From Yponomeuta sedellus (lineage: Eukaryota > Arthropoda > Insecta > Lepidoptera > Yponomeutidae): DNA of 64,000 nucleotides. The DNA is taken from positions 3,661,535 to 3,725,534 of the forward strand of contig OW203726.1 of the NCBI GenBank assembly GCA_934045075.1. The letters are read 5' to 3'. The translations under genes were made by a program, and so were the position numbers. Shown here piece by piece: positions 1 to 9,859 of this stretch (its first letter is position 1; each line of letters begins with the position of its first letter). The notes beneath the pieces were generated by a model, which saw nothing but the letters and a program-made list of their open reading frames with translations, was not told where the DNA came from and ran no database searches.

Positions 1-119
1 GTCCGCTTTACACCGTGACTCGACGCTGATTGGTGAGCAGGTCGAGATACGTTCCGGGCCTACTTATACCCTCCCATACCCATACCCTCACATAAGTTTA
101 TGTTGTGGTCGTTTTCAAA

Positions 120-1075
120 ATATTAACGATGGTACTACTGACCCGTTGTACAATATTCCCAGTCTACCCTACAATAAGGACAGGAACGCACCAGCGCCTA
201 TGAGAATAATATGACGGCGGATTGCTAAAATTCTAACTTGATTTTTCTGAAGCTACTACACCAAAACATAAGTCTGAATTGCTTAATAGTCACCTTGTCT
301 AGGATTGGTTTATAGAATCAGGCGTTACTTTGCGAAAATTCATAATAGCATTAAAAATTTAAAATAAGTTTGCCAAATTCCGCCAAAAATCCCACAAGCA
401 CCATGCGGTTAGTTAATGCACCGCCCTCCCGGTTTCGGTGTCTATTCCGAGTGTCACGTGTCTATCACGTGCATAATTTATGTACAATACGGTAAAGTCA
501 AATAGCTTGCAAAGTTTATACGTTACTTTAAGGCTGGAATGCAGTAGCGGTTCTTGAGAACGTGATGGTAGCGGGTTGCTAAAAAGCTTGCTTAATTTAG
601 CTGACGCTCCTAGCCCAAAAGATAGCTCCAAATTGCTTGCTGACCAGTTTTGTCTAGAAATGGTCACGATATCTATCCCTAGTTATATAATGTGTATAAT
701 TTATGTGTATTTTGGAGCATGCAATACGGTAAAGTTAAATAGCTGACAAAGTTTATACGTTACAATAAGGGCTGGAATGCACCAGCGGTTATTAACATTG
801 ACATCATATTTACATACAAGCACATACATTGCTTCTGGCCCCACACTAGGATACCCTGCGTCGTGGGAACCAGAAACAACGACGTCACAAACATGTAAAC
901 ATCCAAGACCTGGTCTTTTTTTTGTTTCAAGCCGGGATTCGAACCCGGAACTAAGAAATTAAAAACGTTATGATAGTGCGTTACTAAAATTCTTGCTTGG
1001 TTTTGCTAAAGCTACCTACTACAAACCTTTGTCACCTTTGTCTAGAACTGGTTATGGTGACTATCCCGAGTTACA
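120..1075. repeat. Diverged tandem array of about three units, last one split by a SINE
   Basis: Three related blocks begin near 173, 532 and 766. Each carries a 'ggctggaatgca' or similar start, a 'gttgctaaaa' segment and a 'caccttgtctag' segment. The spacing between the second and third is 234 bp; the first interval is longer because about 125 bp of unrelated sequence sits at 330-420. The third unit is interrupted at 790-958 by a SINE-6 copy and resumes at 960. No coding potential is seen. Confidence 0.55.
800..958 (-). repeat. SINE-6 copy (tRNA-headed)
   Basis: It shares with 7945-8135 and 63170-63325 the order: 'acatttacatacag', 'ctaggataccctg', 'tcgtgggaaccag', 'catgtaaacatccaagacc', then 'gccgggattcgaaccc', which is an antisense pol III B box. 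The element is therefore read on the minus strand. It sits inside the third unit of the tandem array, with a possible 5-bp ATTAA duplication at its ends. Confidence 0.65.
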
Positions 1076-1220
1076 GATATATATATGAGAGAGGTAGATA
1101 GATAAATAGCATTTTATTGCCCAACCAGAACAAAAACCAATTATAATTACGATTGAATCAGTGCCTGAGTGTCTGAGATATAGGCCCACTAGTGTGAGGA
1201 CCACATGTTGCAGTCATGTA

Positions 1221-1412
1221 TAGTCTGTTAGCTCTTAGAATATACCTCGGGCTCTAGAGCAGGCTTCGGTTTTTGTCGAAAGCACACCAGTGTAATACTA
1301 TTTCCTGCTCTGTATAAAATGTTTCTTCGCTAGTTTGAAAAAGTGTTCGATATTAAGTGTCATATTAGTTCCGATGTTTTTATTACACGAACATATCCGA
1401 TAGTAGGCGAGG
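1221..1412. mobile_element. TA-flanked MITE, family M1, right end decayed
   Basis: The left end reads 'tagtctgttagctc' followed by 'tagaatatacctcgg', as in three better copies at 3225-3453, 3471-3639 and 38386-38599. The internal 'cgatagtag' block is present, but the right inverted terminus diverges after 'ggcgag'. Non-autonomous, with no ORF. Confidence 0.6.
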
Positions 1413-1689
1413 CGAATTCCTCATTTACTAAGTAAACAGTATTTGTAAACTTTATTTTGTGCTCACTTTGGTACTTTTTCTCTGGATAGAGATTACTCAA
1501 GGTGAAAAAGATAATATTAGTAATAACTTTCACACAGCCTATCACCTGTTACGTACCTATTAGATATCCTGGTCCGAAAGTATATCTTATGCTTAATTAA
1601 CCAGCCAAGGACATCACAACCACGGAAATACACCCAGACTCATGCCAATTGTACAAACGGCATTTGAACTTATTAATGGCAATCATGGA

Positions 1690-1985
1690 ATCTTATACGT
1701 ATAGATGGTATCTAGTGTATTTGATTAAAGAGGACTTGAGAAAATATGGTCAGAGTGGAGTTTTTTTTTCCCTCTGCCTTTTTCTCTACTACACTACGGC
1801 CCAAAGGCAGCGGCTTTCACTTTCATGTTACATTGTACTTTGACATTCAGCAAACAGAATGTAAATTCTTTACGTTGAAATTGAATTGAATTGAATGGCG
1901 GCCTCAGTGGGAATCGAACCCTCGACCTGAAAACCAGCAGACGTGATACAGCTAGATTAACGAAGCAGTCGAATAGCCAGTGCTG
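1690..1985 (-). repeat. SINE-7 copy
   Basis: The block 'ggcccaaaggcagcgg' is followed by 'aattgaattgaattg', then 'gtgggaatcgaaccctcgac', an antisense B box of a tRNA-like head. Related copies are at 34340-34760 and 54460-54780. The ORF at 1649-1843 falls within this repeat and I do not consider it a gene. Confidence 0.5.
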
Positions 1986-1999
1986 TCAGATAGTTATAG

Positions 2000-2439
2000 C
2001 ACAAGTAGACCTTATGCTGGAGCTTCACTTGGTTTTTATTCGTTTATGCGTATAAGCAAACAATTTACAATACATTGCAGGTGAAACACGATCAGTGGTA
2101 AAGAATTCTCATAAAGCCCGGCAATGGATGCTCAACAATTTCCCTGATACGCAAATATAAATGACTGAGCGAGGCGCCGGCATTTGGGAAATACACAATT
2201 TTCTTCCACGCTTTTGACCTTTGCCCGGGAAATTCGCTGTCCTCCCGTGACGTTAGCTAATAATCCCGGTAAACAAACCCAACCCGGCCATAAGCGATGG
2301 ATAGCTCAACAAATGATGATGGAACGATCGCGGCAAGCCCATCCGTCTTCTTGATACCACAGCTCGGCGGCCTATTCCACCGTAATCCAACAGCTCGGGG
2401 TTATTTCTGAAATGTTCTTCACCCTAAAAATAATTTGTC
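2000..2439. other. Unique sequence, no gene seen
   Basis: This stretch has mixed composition with a GC-richer centre at about 2170-2350. I see no ORF, no tRNA-like motif and no match to the other repeats in the window. It could be a conserved non-coding segment, but nothing in the sequence proves that. Confidence 0.4.
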
Positions 2440-2718
2440 GAAGAGACCCGTGCCCCGTGGGGACTTACGGGTTGATCCCGTGTAAGTCCCCATGAGGCAC
2501 GGGTCTCTTCCTGCATCGCAGGAATGTTAGGCTATACTCCCCACCACGGGAGCCAAGTCCGGGTTGGTGGAGGATTGTAAGACAGTGGCGGGCCCTACTG
2601 TCATACGTTATCATGCCGCCCTTAAGACCTACGACATGGCTTAACGACTGCCATTACATTACAGCCGGCAACAATGACTTAACATGCATTGCGAAGCACG
2701 GAAGCGCTCGGAAAAAAG
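2440..2718 (-). repeat. SINE-2 copy with a palindromic 3' end
   Basis: Sequence of the SINE-2 family (full copy at 22966-23325) truncated before the 5S-like head. Its 3' end forms an almost perfect hairpin at 2440-2510, in which 'gaagagacccgtgcc' is inverted to 'ggcacgggtctcttc' around a 'ttgat' loop. Other copies have only one of these arms, so this copy gained an inverted duplicate of its tail. Confidence 0.75.
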
Positions 2719-2759
2719 GATTTGTATTTTGCAATAAATTTTGTTCTATTTACAAATTT

Positions 2760-2805
2760 AAAAACATGTTATAAGCCTTTTTTTAATGGCTTATAACATG
2801 TTTTT
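2760..2805. other. Perfect 18-bp hairpin
   Basis: The arm 2760-2777 ('aaaaacatgttataagcc') is exactly complementary to 2788-2805, with a 10-nt T-rich loop. It lies just 3' of the truncated SINE-2. It may be a transcribed hairpin or a remnant of an inverted element. Confidence 0.8.
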
Positions 2806-2955
2806 CTTTATATGGTTAATTTTGTTTTATTTCATTGAGTTAGCTTTTTTGGCGCCCTATGATCGTTACAAGTATGAGTAAATCATTGTCCTGCATAAAA
2901 GAATTCCCAATAAATAATACATATCTATATTTTAAGAGTTTAAGCAAGTGCTTAG

Positions 2956-3022
2956 CAACGTAACTCCAGACATCCGTAATAGTTAAGCAACTATTACGGA
3001 TTTCTGCTTTGGAGTCACGTTG
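2956..3022. other. Imperfect 67-nt hairpin of pre-miRNA size
   Basis: The arms 'caacgtaactcca' and 'tggagtcacgttg' pair with one mismatch. After a small internal bulge, 'atccgtaatagtt' pairs perfectly with 'aactattacggat' around a 4-nt loop. Length and bulges fit a microRNA precursor, but a small foldback element would look the same. Confidence 0.45.
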
Positions 3023-3224
3023 TCAAATAGAATATTTAATAGATGCATAAATACAAACATGACTTATGGCGCAGTAATTAAAACAGAACATAAGCATAAA
3101 TCAACAATAAATATGACAAAGCAAAAATTATTTAAATGTCCTTGAATGGAAGTTGTAGTAAATAACAAACTCTAACCGACATGTTTCAAAAATTGGGTAT
3201 TAAAAAATGGATGTTAGGTAGGTA

Positions 3225-3453
3225 TAGTCTGTTAGCTTTTAGAATATAGCTCGAACTCTGTAGCCTTCGGTTTTCCTTCCTTCCTTTACAAAATGGCAAT
3301 ACTACTACTTCCTGCTCTGTGTAAAACTTTCTTTCACTATTTTGAAAAGTTATTTAAAGTTGTAAATAACAATACAAAATAAACCTTAACTTTACGAATA
3401 TATCCGATTCTATCCGATAGTAGCCGAGGTATATTCTAAAAGCGAACAGACTA
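3225..3453. mobile_element. MITE M1, copy 2
   Basis: Inverted ends: 'tagtctgttagctttt' at the left and 'tattctaaaagcgaacagac' at the right. Inside are 'tcctgctctgtgtaaaac' and 'ccgattctatccgatagtag', shared with the copy at 1221. TA precedes the left end. The TIRs and TA target suggest a Tc1/mariner-type MITE (inference). Confidence 0.75.
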
Positions 3454-3470
3454 TTCCTATTCTATTATAT

Positions 3471-3639
3471 AGTCTGTTAGCTTTAAGAATATACCTCGAA
3501 TACTATCGGATAGAATTTGATATATTCGTGTAATAGAAATATCGGAACTAATATGACACTTAATTTCGAAATCAGAACTCGATCATCAGTACGAAGCCTA
3601 CTCTAGGGCCCGAGGTATATTCTAAAAGCTAACATACTA
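3471..3639. mobile_element. MITE M1, copy 3
   Basis: Only 17 bp separate it from copy 2. Ends 'agtctgttagctttaag' and 'tctaaaagctaacatact' are inverted. It keeps the 'ccgaggtatattc' subterminal block but has a shorter interior than copy 2. Two adjacent copies may be separate insertions or a local duplication. Confidence 0.75.
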
Positions 3640-3925
3640 GAATAGTATTTTTCTTGTAATATTCGGTTAAATACTTAATGTTTAAACAATTATTGAATTT
3701 CGGCAATCATAATATTACTATTGAATCATTGAATAAACGATGATTTTGGAGCGTGGTGGAAGATGCCACTCACGTAGGGGCAGGGCAGGTCGCGATGAAA
3801 TGTAACGTCTAACGTAGTCCCGTGGTCTCATTGGAAACTTGACGATTAAAAACCTACTGTCTTATTTATAAAAAACACAATTCCTCTAGAGCATTCCTTG
3901 TTGTTTGATAGAGTTGATACCTTTG

Positions 3926-4290
3926 GATGTCCCCACTGCTGGGGCACGGGTCTCTTCCTGCATCGCAGGAAGGTTAGGCCATACTCCACAACGGGGGCCA
4001 AGTCCGGGTTTGTGGAAGATTGTAAGACCGTAGCAGGCCTTACTGTCAGAAGTTATCAAGCCGCCTATAAGGCCTCTGACATGGCTTAACGATTGGCATT
4101 ACATGACAGCCAGCACCAACGGCTTAACCTGCCTTAGGAAGCACGGAAGCCCTTGGAAAAATGCCACTACGGCGGTAGTCACGGGGCGGTCACCCATCTT
4201 GAACTTGACCGCGCCTGTTGTAGTTTAACTCATTCCAATCACTTGGTTCACCTAGGTCACGAGCGTTTCGCGCATTCATTCAGTGAGTTT
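3926..4290 (-). repeat. SINE-2 copy, near full length, with 5S-like head
   Basis: Read on the minus strand, the head at about 4178-4240 contains a 'gatgggtgaccg' block resembling 5S rRNA box C, slightly decayed here, and 'cgcggtcaag' upstream of it. The body and the 'cagcagtgggg' tail motif follow. No ORF is conserved between copies. Confidence 0.75.
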
Positions 4291-4489
4291 ATTCAATCTG
4301 TGTTTAATCTGTTAGTTTCCTAGTCAAATCTCTACAACATAATATAATACGCAGGTTACTGCGTTGTTTGTGTTTTTTTTTTTCAGAAGTCTTGTATTTA
4401 CAGATAAGACCGCTAGTATTTGGCATTTGGCGCTAAATCTGGCAGTTTCACAGTTGTAGGCCGGACCTTTGCATTTTAATTCCTTTGAG

Positions 4490-4760
4490 TGCGTGTTTTC
4501 CCAGTACGGGCATGTAGCAATGACTTTGTTTTTTAAGTTATCTACGGTAAGTCGCCCATTAGCTCAGTTGGAAAGAGCGCTGGCACGGATAGCCAGAGGT
4601 TGCAGGTTCGAATCCCGGCATGGGTGGAATTTTTAGCCTCTAAATAGGTTTTTAAAAATTATCTATATTTGTGAAATTATATAGTAGCGATATCACTCGC
4701 TAGCGGGGAAGGAAAACATCGTGAAGAAACCTGAGTTTGTGAGGTGCTCAAACACCTCAG
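4490..4760 (+). repeat. SINE-4 copy split by SINE-1
   Basis: The left part reads 'catgtagcaatgactttgtt' up to 'aagttatcta'. The right part resumes with 'tatttgtgaaattata', then 'ggaaaacatcgtgaagaaac' and 'aacacctcag'. Together they match continuous SINE-4 copies such as 20975-21140. The interruption is the SINE-1 unit at 4545-4658. Confidence 0.75.
4545..4658 (+). repeat. SINE-1 monomer with tRNA-Ile-like domain, 7-bp TSD
   Basis: Contains a cloverleaf-like region at about 4554-4626: A box 'tagctcagttgg', anticodon stem 'ctggc'/'gccag', B box 'ggttcgaatcc'. It ends at 'cctctaaataggttttta'. The 5' and T-arm halves resemble insect tRNA-Ile, but the position before the anticodon is C rather than U and no mature 3' end is present, so it is not a functional tRNA gene. 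TTATCTA occurs at 4538-4544 and 4659-4665. Confidence 0.85.
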
Positions 4761-4829
4761 TAATTTTTTTGTGCGCTAATTTGAAGCTCACAAACTCAAG
4801 TTGTGAGAATTTTAATTTCGATACCTGTA

Positions 4830-4925
4830 CCCATTTCCAAGATAAAGGGTCTTTACGGACGGACGGACAAGATAGTGATCTTATAAGGGTTCCATCTTTT
4901 TAAGTTACAGAATCCTAAAAATCAA
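4830..4925 (+). repeat. 3' fragment of the lepidopteran gacgg-tail repeat
   Basis: The order 'aagggtctttacgg', 'acggacgg', 'tgatcttataagggttcc', 'gaatcctaaaaat' matches the right end of the large repeat at 40617-41632. It directly follows the SINE-4 copy. Confidence 0.65.
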
Positions 4926-5796
4926 TAATTCTATACGAATAAAAATAAACCTAAATTGCAACATGACATCGCAGCGCAAGTTGCAAGTGAAAAACTGCAA
5001 ATAACACGTCGAAACGGCGCACCTGTACCTGAATGCAAAAAAGGACGAAAAAGCAGTTTCCAATCAAGCTCCGAACCCGGGCATTGTTTACCTAATCATT
5101 TGAAACCGACCTGCTTCCAAATTTGCACTGTCCGCTGTCCCATCCCAGCGCAAACAATCGCTGCAAAAACAATTTCATTCTGTTGTCATATCAGATTTCT
5201 GCCTCAACAGTCTGCGGGAAGCAAAGGTAGAGAGAGGGTCTAGTTTACATAGCAGCCTGAAAACGTCCCGTCGTAGGGCACAGACATTTATTTTCATTTA
5301 TTTTAAAGATGACTGCGCAAAATTGAGGTACCTGCGTCATGGATTTCAAGTACCTTCTTTGATTTAAATTTATATTTTCTTTATCACGTTTTTTTGTGTG
5401 CAAACGTTGACATTCCTTCAAGGGAACAGAACAAATGAGTGAATGAATTGTTGAACCAGGGAAATAAATAATAAGGCCTCTGATATGGCTATATATTAAT
5501 AGAATATCAAGCTGGCCTACGTGAATCGCGGTCATCTATTATACAGAGCGCAGCAAAATCCCTTCCTAAACGTAAAATAGAAGCTTCTACTCGTCTATAC
5601 GGACCAAACATTCTGCTATGAGGAAATTTTTTAAGAAGCGTATGAAAAGTTAGCGTGGTAAGCAGTTCAAATTCACGGTGATTTCTGCGAAGGGACCCTA
5701 ACAAAAGGTGGACTTACGAATCGGAACGAATATCCTAGAAATATTCATAGATAGAGAAAACTTTTTTGCACTACCAGCAAAAAGAATACAACCATG

Positions 5797-6013
5797 TAGA
5801 CTTTTAGTCCGGATCTACTTGCGGGTGTTGTTATATCGGAAGATTCAGTGTGAGACGAGAAACCGACGACGCGAGCTCCGTCTCTGCTCACCATGATTAA
5901 GCTTGCGAATCGGAGCGAAACTTGGTGGGACTCTTCCGATATAACAACACATGTAAGTAGATCTGGACTAAAAGTCTACAATGTGTTGTGCTTACGAAAG
6001 TTTTAGTTCAAAA
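5797..6013 (-). mobile_element. Foldback family F, copy F1, 12-bp TSD
   Basis: The arms 'gtagacttttagtccggat' and 'ggactaaaagtctac' are inverted, and the internal 'gggtgttgttatatcgg' and 'ccgatataacaacac' continue the palindrome. AATACAACCATG is repeated exactly at 5785-5796 and 6014-6025, so the element was inserted as a unit. A 12-bp duplication is longer than most cut-and-paste transposases make and is typical of target-primed reverse transcription. The ORF at 5708-5896 is an artefact of the arm. Confidence 0.85.
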
Positions 6014-6025
6014 AATACAACCATG

Positions 6026-6590
6026 ATTTCTTAAATCAACGTAATGCTATACAATTGCCAGAAAGAGTAGACAAGTTCATCTCGGATCATGGCTGACATC
6101 ATCATGGGAAAGCGATATGAATATCCCGGGGTCCTCCTAGTAAGAGGAATGTACGAGTGTCTAAACCGAAACAGTCCGAGCTTTATTAATTTATTTTGAG
6201 TCTTATTCTGTACTGTCGAAAACTCTCCTAAACACTCCGCAATAAGATAGTGCACTGTTGCACAATTATGGCCTGTTATTCTTTACGGGTGCCAGTTTTA
6301 TACCATAAAGAAAGATCTTAGAAAAGTGTGGCCGTTTTCGAGATGTGGTGCTACCAACGCATGTTCCGGACCAGCTGGACTGAAAAAATGAACAACGTCG
6401 AAGTCCTTAGACGGCTGCATAAGAAGGAGGATCTTGTTCCCACCATCACTTGAAAGTAGTCTTCTTAGGTGCTTGTGCTTCAAAACAGACAATACCACTT
6501 GCTGCAGACTGAGGTGAAAGGAAAGAGATGGCTGGGCCTGTGTAAGATGTCATGGTTGTGCAACATCTAAAAGAGGACCGGTATTAGATA
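6026..6590. other. Unique sequence, no gene seen
   Basis: Several short minus-strand ORFs (6031-6255, 6298-6498) are open, but I recognise no domain in them and see no splice or start context. I treat this as non-coding. Confidence 0.35.
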
Positions 6591-6594
6591 GATA

Positions 6595-6705
6595 GAGGAT
6601 ACTTAATTGCACACAAAAATGAAAATTACATAGATTAGGTTAAGAAATATCTGTGCAATTTCTATTTTTGTGTACAATAAAGTGTTCTCTATCTATTTTT
6701 CTTAA
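6595..6705. repeat. Inverted LINE-tail repeat
   Basis: The segment 'acacaaaaatgaaaattaca' is inverted as 'gcaatttctatttttgtgt' around 'ttaggttaagaaatatctg'. It ends in 'caataaagtgttctctatct', the same 3' tail seen at 55765-55795. The structure looks like two LINE 3' ends in opposite orientation. Confidence 0.6.
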
Positions 6706-6829
6706 CAACTTCCCTGTCCAAGAGTCATATATGACTCAGAGGAGTGTATTCGAATAAGTTCAAGACTCATATTTGACTCATTTTCAATACATTTTCGCAC
6801 ATACAACTATCTAACTGTGGACGAGGGAA

Positions 6830-7480
6830 TTGGAATTGAATTGTATGTGGACAGGAAAGTTATTAAGTGTATAGACGGTGGCCTTGTCACTAAGCACCGG
6901 AGTGATGTCTTCCAAACAACCTGAAACCGCGTTATAACTGCGAAGCAGCTGCACAAAATTGCCACTGAACTATGACCAATGTAAAGAACTGACTGGCAAC
7001 CTCCAGTGATGGAGAAGCACTTTAAGAAGAAGGTAAACGGCGGAAAGAAACGATTTCGTGGGTTACTTGCACACAGAGAATTATTTAATTTAAGTTGTTG
7101 GCCTCTTGTGTGGACATTCTGGTTCATAATGTAAATGTTGTGTAGGTCTTGCAGGTCAGAGTACCCTGTGAGGATTTTATAGGTTTCTGTGAGGTCTCCA
7201 AACTGTGATCGTTGCTCAAGCGTAGTGAGTCTAAGTGCTTCCAGTCGTTTCTCATAGGATTTCTTCTTCTTCTTTTTATAGTGTATCTCCAAGTAGCAAA
7301 GGTTGGCAGTCAGTTCTGCATAGTTATCTCTGTCTCTCGCAAGGCGGAAGAGCTTGGCAGCACTTACGTTTCCGGTCGACTCTTGCGACTTCTGTAAGTT
7401 TCTCAGCAAGGATTTCTTTCTCCGGCCTGCGTTTTTCTTGCCGGCGATAGTATTTCTGGAGCAGGCCAACTAATATTGTT
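6830..7480 (-). pseudogene. Non-LTR retrotransposon reverse transcriptase C-terminal remnant
   Basis: On the minus strand the frame encodes the motif YEKRLEALRLTTLEQR followed by GDLTETYKILTG, characteristic of the region after the RT thumb in Jockey/CR1-group LINE ORF2 proteins. Further on, HTRGQQLKLN and NPRNRFF are also family-typical. After that the reading frame no longer matches, indicating frameshifts, and no catalytic RT core is present. The fragment is 5'-truncated and dead. Confidence 0.7.
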
Positions 7481-7940
7481 GCATAACTTATACCAAATCG
7501 GTGGAGGGTGGATGAAGGCGCAATTCTCATTAGAGCGCGTAATTTATTGTGATGACATGCAAATCAGTATCAGCGCTCGACAACTGCCGGGAAATTGGTA
7601 ACTCAATCAGTAACAATGTTCAAAATGGCATGGATATGTCATAAATTCACCTTGCTTGATGTTTCGAATGTTCAGTTTTTTATGTATATTTATTAGGGAT
7701 TTTTGTAAGCTACAGGTTATGATGATAGTCCAAATGGTTTTATACTGAGTGCTGATTCATTCCCTGGACGCGATTTTTTCGGGACGCTGTTTTCCTGGTC
7801 ATCTGTCTGTATGTCAGTTGGTTTTCATGGAATATGTTTCATGTTACACCATTTCACATGATGTTATGTTTTTTGTGTTACCTGTTGTCGGATTTTGTAT
7901 TTGTGTCGTCAAATAAATGTATTTAATCCTTATTAATAAC
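7481..7940. other. No gene or clear repeat seen
   Basis: A T-rich segment with 'gggttttc' and 'catgttaca' tracts upstream of the SINE-6 copy. Nothing here matches a family I recognise. Confidence 0.35.
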
Positions 7941-7944
7941 ATAA

Positions 7945-8135
7945 CAATAATAACATTTACATACAGGCAAATACATTGCTCCTGGCCCGACACTAGGATA
8001 CCCTGTGTCGTGGGAACCAGTAACAACGATATCACAAACATGTAAACATCCAAGACCTGAGGTTTTTTTGTTACCAGCCGGGATCTCTTGCATGGTAGGC
8101 AGATGCGCTACCGCTACGCCACAGAGGTCGTCTTA
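7945..8135 (-). repeat. SINE-6 copy with tRNA-like head
   Basis: Same order of blocks as 800-958. On the minus strand the head reads 'gtggcgtagcggtagcgc', a pol III A-box-like segment, then 'atctgcctaccatgcaagag'. The B box is damaged ('gggatctcttg'). Confidence 0.7.
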
Positions 8136-8159
8136 TTGTTCTTATTCCTAATACATACA

Positions 8160-8350
8160 TTTTTTATGTAGTCTATAAACGTCCCATTGCAGGGCACAGG
8201 CCTTCTCTCAGAGAGAGAGGATGGGCTTACTTATCACGCGTGCCTACCGTGGATTGGCAATTTCAAACGGTGAAGTATTTGAACAACTCAGATTTGCCTC
8301 ACGATGTTTTCCTTCACAATTGGCGAGTGGTATTGCTATTAAAAGTTCCT
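8160..8350 (-). repeat. SINE-4 copy, 5'-truncated
   Basis: Read on the minus strand it runs from 'gcgagtggtattgc', 'aaaacatcgtgaggc', through 'tttgaaattgccaatcc' and 'aggcacgcgtg', to 'ctctctgagagaaggcctg' and the 'cgtttatagactacat' 3' end. This copy shows the whole 3' half of the family uninterrupted. Confidence 0.75.
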
Positions 8351-8515
8351 CAATGTACAAAACTAAGAAAACAAAGGCATTGGTACAATCCCGCACAGGA
8401 AATCAAATGTAGGTCTCCCGCTTAAATTTTCCAATAAATATTAGTCGTCCAAAATAAAACGTAAAACTAGCAAAAAACGTAAACTCATGTTGTTTGTAAT
8501 CATAAAAACGTAAAG

Positions 8516-8600
8516 TGGTAGCGGAACGGTGTAGGACGCCGTCTTCTCAATCAGGAGGTCGTGGGTTCCTTGACCTTGTTTTCTAAGTTATGTATATTTC
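8516..8600 (+). repeat. SINE-4 head, cut by a SINE-1 insertion
   Basis: The tRNA-derived head reads 'gtggtagcggaacggtgtag' and 'gaggtcgtgggttcctt', followed by 'ttgttttctaagttatgta'. It stops where SINE-1 begins at 8601, close to the point at which the 4490-4760 copy was also interrupted. Confidence 0.65.
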
Positions 8601-8850
8601 AAAAACCTATTTAGAGGCTAAAAATTCCACCCATGCCGGGATTCCAACCCGCAACCTATGGCTATCCGTGCCAGCGCTCTTTCCAAGTGAGCTAATGGGC
8701 GACTCACTGGCATCAGTGAAAAAAATTCGAACCTCTACAATAATCTCTGTATCGACATCTGGCTGAAATAATTTGCATCACTTGCAGCCCAGAGTACCTA
8801 CTTTGCAGTTAGGTTTTTACATCGGAATGATATCGCTGTACCCACATGGC
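8601..8850 (-). repeat. SINE-1 copy
   Basis: It starts with 'aaaaacctatttagaggc', carries the antisense tRNA-like domain ('gggattccaacccgcaacc', 'ctatccgtgccagcgctctt', 'gagctaatgggcgactcac') and continues through 'ggcatcagtg' to 'cggaatgatatcgctgtacc'. Confidence 0.8.
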
Positions 8851-8917
8851 TAGGTATATTATTAAAAAAAAAAAATTGTCCACACCCTCTCAACGAAAAA
8901 ATTTTTTTTTAAATAAA

Positions 8918-9165
8918 ATTATATAGTCAAGTTAACTTATATAATTTAAAATGTAAAGTAGTAGTGGTAAAAAATGAGGGAAATCGAAGAATGTGTGACG
9001 TACATTCTTCGATTTCCCTCATTTTTCATCGCCCATTTTTTTTATTTTATTTTAATATTTAAGAATAACTATATTTACTTACCATCCCACATCCCTGACC
9101 TTCATTGACTTTACTCTCGACCTTGACTTTACATTTTAAATTATATAAGTTAGCTTGACTATATA
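8918..9165. mobile_element. Foldback element with an internal perfect hairpin
   Basis: Long inverted arms: 'tatatagtcaagttaactta' at the left, and 'tataagttagcttgactata' at the right, extending inward through 'atttaaaatgtaaag'. Inside, 8970-8994 is perfectly complementary to 9002-9026 (25 bp, 7-nt loop). That hairpin sequence ('cgatttccctcattttt') is also part of repeat H, so a piece of H was captured as an inverted pair. Confidence 0.75.
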
Positions 9166-9247
9166 TTTTATAAAAAAAAAAATTAGATATATTTTTTTAA
9201 ATAAATATATCTAAAAAATATTATTTTTACCGTTTGCCCCCGGGTAG

Positions 9248-9491
9248 TGTAACGGTGCAAACCTCTTCACACCATTTTTATTTCTTTTTCCATCTATCAT
9301 TTTCAAATATTTAAATAATGTACGTCACTCATTCTTCGATTTCCCTCATTTTTCACCACTACTACTTTACGCTTTGACCAGATCTGACTTTTTACCTGCT
9401 TCTCTCAATATTACTACAATTCTACAAATTAAACAACAGCGGATGTCGTTCCAGAGTTTATTTATTATTATAAAAGTTATAAAACGTTCCA
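9248..9491 (+). repeat. Repeat H, copy 1
   Basis: It starts with 'gtaacggtgcaaacctct', then 'atctatcattttcaaatatt', 'cgatttccctcatttttca', 'tgaccagatctgac', and ends in 'gtcgttcc' and 'aaaacgttcca'. Four copies lie in the window (10903-11165, 18960-19212, 47440-47705). Short inverted ends 'tgtaacg' and 'cgttcca' hint at a DNA element. No ORF is seen. Confidence 0.7.
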
Positions 9492-9529
9492 CTGGCGCCT
9501 GTTGGTAGGCTAGAATAAAATACTATTTA

Positions 9530-9596
9530 GTATTAAGCCCGCCAATTGTACAATATTTACAGGTACAATAAAGAATTTAATAATAATAATAATAAA
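9530..9596 (+). repeat. LINE 3' tail with polyadenylation-like signal
   Basis: 'gcccgccaattgtacaatat', then 'tacaataaagaattt' and (taa)n. The same tail recurs at 21895-22000 and 55665-55795. It abuts the LINE coding remnant at 9597. Confidence 0.6.
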
Positions 9597-9776
9597 TGTC
9601 GGCCGAAATCGTTCGTATAGTCCTGTCCGCAAATGGGTTGGTTCCAAACAGTCTCGCTAACCATCTGACGCGGTTGGAACACCGTGTGGGCATGCTTCCG
9701 GCTATCATCCAGAAGGCGGTGCTGCTTGATACAGCCCGGATAGTCCGGCGTTTTCTCTCGCTGTCGCCCTGACCTC
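9597..9776 (+). pseudogene. LINE ORF2 C-terminal fragment (59 codons)
   Basis: The frame opens at an ATG and ends at TGA. It contains EIVRIVLSANGLVPNSL and, near the end, LLDTARIVRRFLSL. A 'vlSxxGxVPxsL' stretch followed by 'xtaRIVRxFL' is the usual last part of ORF2 in several insect non-LTR retrotransposons. The ATG is probably fortuitous, because the family's protein continues far upstream and nothing of it remains. The minus-strand ORF covering 9557-9853 is its shadow. Confidence 0.65.
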
Positions 9777-9859
9777 CGGCCGCTTGGACTCCTCAGCTGG
9801 AGGGCGTCCGTCTGGCCACTTTGGTCAGACGAGATCTTTACCTTTTTCTCCACATAATA

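Noticed and set aside
4554..4626. Functional tRNA gene (tRNA-Ile-like cloverleaf)
   Set aside because: The same sequence recurs in a dozen diverged, truncated and inverted copies. The base before the anticodon is C, and SINE-1 sequence continues on both sides. It is a tRNA-derived repeat domain.
6807..7469. A 220-codon intact gene on the minus strand
   Set aside because: Only the middle resembles LINE reverse transcriptase; the flanking parts are frame-shifted or unrelated, and the start is not supported.
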